A stretch of DNA of 64,000 nt. It comes from Hydractinia symbiolongicarpus. Its lineage: Eukaryota > Cnidaria > Hydrozoa > Anthoathecata > Hydractiniidae. Positions 60,263 through 64,000 of the stretch are shown here, piece after piece. The translations under genes were made by a program, and so were the position numbers. How positions within the stretch are numbered: position 1 is the first letter of the stretch; each line of letters opens with the position of its first letter. The DNA lies in NCBI RefSeq assembly GCF_029227915.1, contig NC_079882.1, positions 18,798,501 to 18,862,500 on the forward strand, written 5' to 3'. The notes under the pieces were generated by a model. That model ran no database searches. It saw only the letters and a program-made list of their open reading frames with translations, and was not told where the DNA came from.

Positions 60263-60700
60263 TCATTTCCTGTCTCTTGTGAGGATACCACAGGAACAAC
60301 TGTTTTTTTTTTGCCTTTGAAGGTTCTTGGACAAAACCGTATAAGACTGCGTTAAGAGCCATATACTTTGTTTTCGATGCGTCCCTGAGATGGCTAGCTC
60401 GAGCAGAGACTTTCTTCGCTTGTCGAGGTTCTTGGGTGAGATCATGTGATCGACTATGATGAAGGGTGTCTCCTCACCAGCTAGGGGCGCCAACAATTTC
60501 TCAATCCAGTGGAACAGTCGATCCTTTGGGTCTATCAAACGCACGCAGTCATCTTTTAAAAGTGAGGCTTTCTCGATGATGTCCGTAGAGTTTCATCTGA
60601 TCGTTGGACGGAGGATCACATCATTGTGAAAGTGCTGGTTGTATTCAGCTTCGAGGAGGCCTATAACACTCTCGGTTTTTCCACACAAGATACTAAAGAG
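60263..60700 (-). pseudogene. Relic of a virus-like (Polinton/adintovirus-type) packaging ATPase
   Basis: The minus-strand frame at 60263-60544 contains an Asp after a hydrophobic strand ('FIIVDH', Walker B position), a basic segment, and 'LWLLTQSY'-like residues (here WLLTQSY). This order is characteristic of FtsK/HerA-type DNA-packaging ATPases of A32 type. Upstream, after a stop near 60595, a degenerate Walker A region ('CGKTES') is visible. Glycines and the terminal arginine-finger region are altered, and frameshifts follow. The protein would pump DNA into capsids; this copy is broken. No capsid, polymerase or integrase gene was found next to it. Confidence 0.6.
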
Positions 60701-60960
60701 TGCCGTGTGAGGCTGTTTTTGATGCTATACTCATGGTCATTTATTCTGTGAGACACCAGGCTTACGGAACGCTTTAATATTCTGTGCAGCGAGTACATCT
60801 TTTATGTTCCACGCAGTCTAATATTCTGGAGAGTGGAAGCGCCCCCCAAGGATGTTAAGTTGAGCGTCGGAAAAGAGGTAAAAGTTACAGAGGATATTGC
60901 CGCCACCATCGGCCTTCTTAATGGTGTGCAGAGTGATTACTAAATTATTACTTAGACAGG
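60701..60960 (-). pseudogene. Coding-like sequence upstream of the ATPase relic
   Basis: The minus strand at about 60935-60770 reads 'IKKADGGGNILCNFYLFSDA' and 'QLNILGGRF' before stops. The base composition is like the ATPase relic and unlike the AT-rich flank after 60,960. It may belong to the same element. Family not recognised. Confidence 0.3.
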
Positions 60961-61590
60961 ACTTATTTTACTTACTTAATTTAAAATAATTTTTTAAACT
61001 ATAAAAAAAAAATTCGCAAAACACTATGCGGGAGTAAAACGGCAACGAAAACATACAGATTGTAAAAGTGGATTTAGCACTACATTTCTGATTAGATGGC
61101 TAAACAACTATCACAACTAACATATCACCCCTACTCCACCCCCCACCTTAACTCCCTTCATCTCCCCCCCCCCATTTTTTATGTGAGACTTGGGATGTCA
61201 TTTTGGCTCTGAGACAACAGCAAAAGTATTGTAATTTGGATACGCAGTTATACTATCAATAACTATTAATTTAACAGTCTTAGAAGTTTTATCATCCATT
61301 TTGTTAGCTTTTTTTTCAAAAGGAGACGACAATTTTCTACTTTCAAGTCTTTACCAATCATCTTTCTTCGCTTTTCTTGACTGTACGGATAAATTCTGCA
61401 AAGCTCTGATGCCACATGTAGTAGGTTGGTGTAATCTTAATAAATTAGTAGGGTTTATGAGGCATGGTTGATATTAGAATTAGCTGTAGACTATCCACTG
61501 GTAAATACATCATGCCGTAATAGTAGTCATACTCTCTCTTAAATCCATTTAGATATTATGCATATATTAAATTAAGGCAATTAGTATTTA
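60961..61590. other. AT-rich non-coding stretch
   Basis: A C-rich run lies at about 61139-61176. Later exons of the 61.6-63.1 kb gene may lie here or further left, but none could be identified. Confidence 0.35.
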
Positions 61591-61591
61591 C

Positions 61592-63111
61592 CTGGTCCAC
61601 TGCACGTCTCAAACATTTTCTTCTTCTGGATTTCTGATAAAAAAGAAAGAGAATAGTTGTTCTTGTTGCTTTTTTTTTTAGACAGAATTATAAAAACTTC
61701 CTACCAAGAATTTATTGACTGAGTGGCCTTACCAGCATTTATATGCGCCAATGTTTCAAATTCACAACGAGCTAAATGCAAGGATTACTTTTAATTTCAC
61801 TTGTTAATACCATATTGCAAACAACAAACCAGGAAAACATGAAGAATTATTTTCACAATTGTAAACCACCAAATAGAAGCTCTTGTATAAGTCTGTTGTG
61901 TAGGTCATTGCTTACGTTTTCCATGTATGTTTATGTTTACAAATGCAGAATGCTGTTGTTTTGTATTAATTGACTAAAAAAGCTTATTAAGAAATTTTAT
62001 TAACCTAGGGCTTATATTTTAAGGTTTGAGGTAACAAAAACGCACCAATTGTGTAATGAGAAAGGTGTTCTTTTAAGACTTGACGACGGTATGTAGTAAA
62101 AACGTATAATAACAATAAACGTGTTAACTAAAGCTAACCCCACATCAGCGCAACATCCTTCTACCCGGAATACCAATTTGATACATATTAAAAATAGCGT
62201 TACTCTGACATTTCTTACCTGGAGAAAAAATATTTAGATTATAAGTTACTCCATTAGGAAGAGCCGTTACTTCAAATCCATAGCTTTGATTATATTTGAG
62301 ATAAACAATCTTTATAAAATCTTTTTCCTGTTAAATATAATAACATTTCTTACAGGAGTCTATCACCTATGTGGCAGTAATTGCAGGGTAAGTAAGTTAG
62401 GACTCTCTTTGTGCAAATAATGATTTTTGTTAATATGCAAAAGCTGTAAAAATGTAATAGGAAATAAGAAGGCAGCAAAATGTGTAACAGGTGTTACAGA
62501 CCTTAGCTTAACGGTTAACTTTTTATTAACTTCTCAATTTTAGGATTGGAAACATGAGCTAGAAAATTAAGATTAGTCAAATCAAGATCAGAGATATGGA
62601 TTTGGAAAAATCCGAAATCTAAAAGTTCATTGTTTTTCGCTGACAATAACATTTTTGATAGCCTTTTGCTCAACGGTTATAATGTCCGAAATTTTCAAGA
62701 TATTTTACATTCTATCCATAATCATGTCAATATAAAATTAAATTAGGTTGGCTAACCGAAGCAATAATATCTCTAAATATTATTTCATAAAAGCCACCCA
62801 CCAAGTTTTGAAAGTTGAAATAGACATTGTTTACTTGCGTATTATCAGACCATTGCAATGCAAAACCCCAGCAATCTAAAATGAGATAAAATCTAAAGCT
62901 ATAACCAAGAGAATGTTGATTTTAATATTTTAATTACAAGACTGAAACATACCTTTTGCTTTTATATTCTCAAATTTAAGTATCAAGGCGAGTCTTCCTT
63001 TTGAATCAGCTGCATATGTTCCGACGAATGTTAATGTAGAGTTTGGACATAATGGAGCTGTTTGGTGACAGGATTGTAAACGATTTAAGTCATCAGTACC
63101 TACAACTCTAT
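61592..63111 (-). CDS. Uncharacterised multi-exon gene (partial), cysteine-containing protein
   Basis: Five minus-strand exons have GT-AG borders and agreeing phases: 62953-63111, 62802-62875, 62219-62327, 61733-61771, 61592-61633. They encode about 141 residues, including 'CHQTAPLCPNSTLTFVGTYA', 'DSKGRLALILKFENI', 'DCWGFALQWSDNTQVNNVYF', 'EKDFIKIVYLKYNQSYGFEV' and 'RCEFETLAHINA'. The first exon has an incoming phase, so the 5' end lies upstream of 63118, and the last ends in phase 1, so more exons follow to the left. Regular cysteines and beta-strand-like patterns suggest an extracellular domain, but no family is recognised. A frameshifted duplicate lies at 52.5-53.7 kb. Confidence 0.7.
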
Positions 63112-63749
63112 CTAGAATATAGACAAGTTAATTTCAACATAAATTTCTATTTTTAATACTTAGTCTTGTTACCACGAGCAACATATTGCAAAATAATTTA
63201 TATTCTTAAACTAATAAGGAATATGTTAAAGCTTAGCATACTTTGAAATACTTTGAACCCAGGAGAAAATGAATTGATTTCTTTAAGCATTATGAACATT
63301 GTAGGAGATTTTTGATGAAAATCCCAACAAAACTTTTATTAACCCCGGTTCATGTTTTGCGGTTAATACTCCACACTAACCCGGTTGATTAGCGGTTATA
63401 CGGCTAAACAACGTTGAAAGGGAACTATACACAAAAATTATTTTTTGATATATGGTTACTACTACTACCATAAGACAACGAATTCAAGTAGTCTTACTGT
63501 TTCATATTACTCCAAAGTGGCCTAACCACAAGCTTCGTCGTCACAAAATATGGCTACCAATCCCGACCCTTAATTCTGCAAAAAAAGACTGGGCTGAGCG
63601 TGGTTTGTGACGTTTTAAAGTACAGAAAATTGCTTTTTTATGCAACGGGTGGTTTGTTTGAGCTACAAATTTTTGTAATCGTTGATAATTTTGATAAAAT
63701 ATAACTTATGTAGTAGCAATTTAATTTATTAAAAAAAGTTTTCTTTGTG
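63112..63749. other. Upstream intron or intergenic DNA of the minus-strand gene
   Basis: No further exon with matching phase was recognised. 'accccggttcatgttttgcggtta' near 63345 and 'acccggttgattagcggtta' near 63379 form a short direct repeat. Confidence 0.3.
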
Positions 63750-63890
63750 TCTATATTTAAATACCCATATACGTCTGTCTGTCTGTCTGTCACGCAAAAT
63801 GGTAGCTTAGCTGTGCGAGTAGCGAGACGCACGCAATGCGGTATAAAAAGGACGGGCGAACCCGTGGATTTTCCACGGGCGAGCGACTAG
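63750..63890 (+). mobile_element. Short non-autonomous Helitron, copy 2 (141 bp)
   Basis: It starts TCTATATTTAAATACCC at 63750 and contains (GTCT)n and 'cacgcaaaatggtagcttag'. It has the hairpin CCCGTGGATTTTCCACGGG at 63861-63879, and ends CGAGCGACTAG at 63890 before T. It is homologous to 51896-52048 in the opposite orientation, with different GTCT repeat number. Confidence 0.85.
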
Positions 63891-64000
63891 TTTGCGTATA
63901 TTTACGGGGCCAATAAATCCATGACATTTTATAATTTATTTTCGCTTTTATTGATGTTATTTTACTCATTTTTAAATTTATAGTTTTTTCGATTTTCATC

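Overview
This is an AT-rich eukaryotic (metazoan) genomic window dominated by mobile elements and tandem repeats. One intact intron-rich host gene is present, together with one uncharacterised exon-bearing gene and its decayed duplicate. The non-bilaterian mix of elements suggests a cnidarian, perhaps a hydrozoan: a Ty1/copia element with very short LTRs, a Penelope-like RT with GIY-YIG, tiny Helitrons, SWIM and HIRAN-like transposon fragments, and a virus-like packaging ATPase remnant. The organism is an inference, not something the sequence proves.

Region 1-3270 holds a tRNA-derived SINE, a degenerate ~65 bp tandem repeat, and a nested pair: a TA-flanked Tc1/mariner-like element inside a TAA-flanked PIF/Harbinger-like one. 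Region 3271-39717 appears to be one very large transposition unit (36,447 bp). It has perfectly matching termini (49 bp with one mismatch) and a perfect 6-bp direct repeat, CCGGTA, immediately outside both ends. It carries foldback-like arms made of a 30-bp minisatellite, about 1.5 kb on the left and about 5.5 kb on the right in opposite orientation. Its interior holds a complete but dead copia element (7212-12855, 77-bp LTRs, TATAC target duplication) that itself carries a 1.1-kb TTAA element. It also holds a Penelope-like remnant (24.07-25.60 kb), an 82-bp tandem repeat, a HIRAN-like coding fragment, SINE-like and tRNA-like pieces, and one orphan exon-like ORF. I see no intact transposase.

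About 70 bp after the right end of this unit comes the original start region of a GRWD1 orthologue. There a 1.6-kb MULE-like element (39799-41404, 9-bp duplication AATATGGCT) has inserted so that the target duplication contains the ATG. GRWD1 then follows in 13 consistent exons (41408-49301, 457 codons). Its ancestral promoter may therefore lie left of 3270, separated from the start codon by about 38 kb of inserted DNA.

The last 15 kb holds two short Helitrons (51896-52048 and 63750-63890), a five-exon minus-strand gene fragment of unknown family (61592-63111) with a frameshifted tandem duplicate (52547-53661), a 'tacggagtatgc' minisatellite, a TA-flanked 714-bp element, a large fold-back element with a coding-like core (58892-59973), and a minus-strand relic of a virus-like packaging ATPase (60263-60700).
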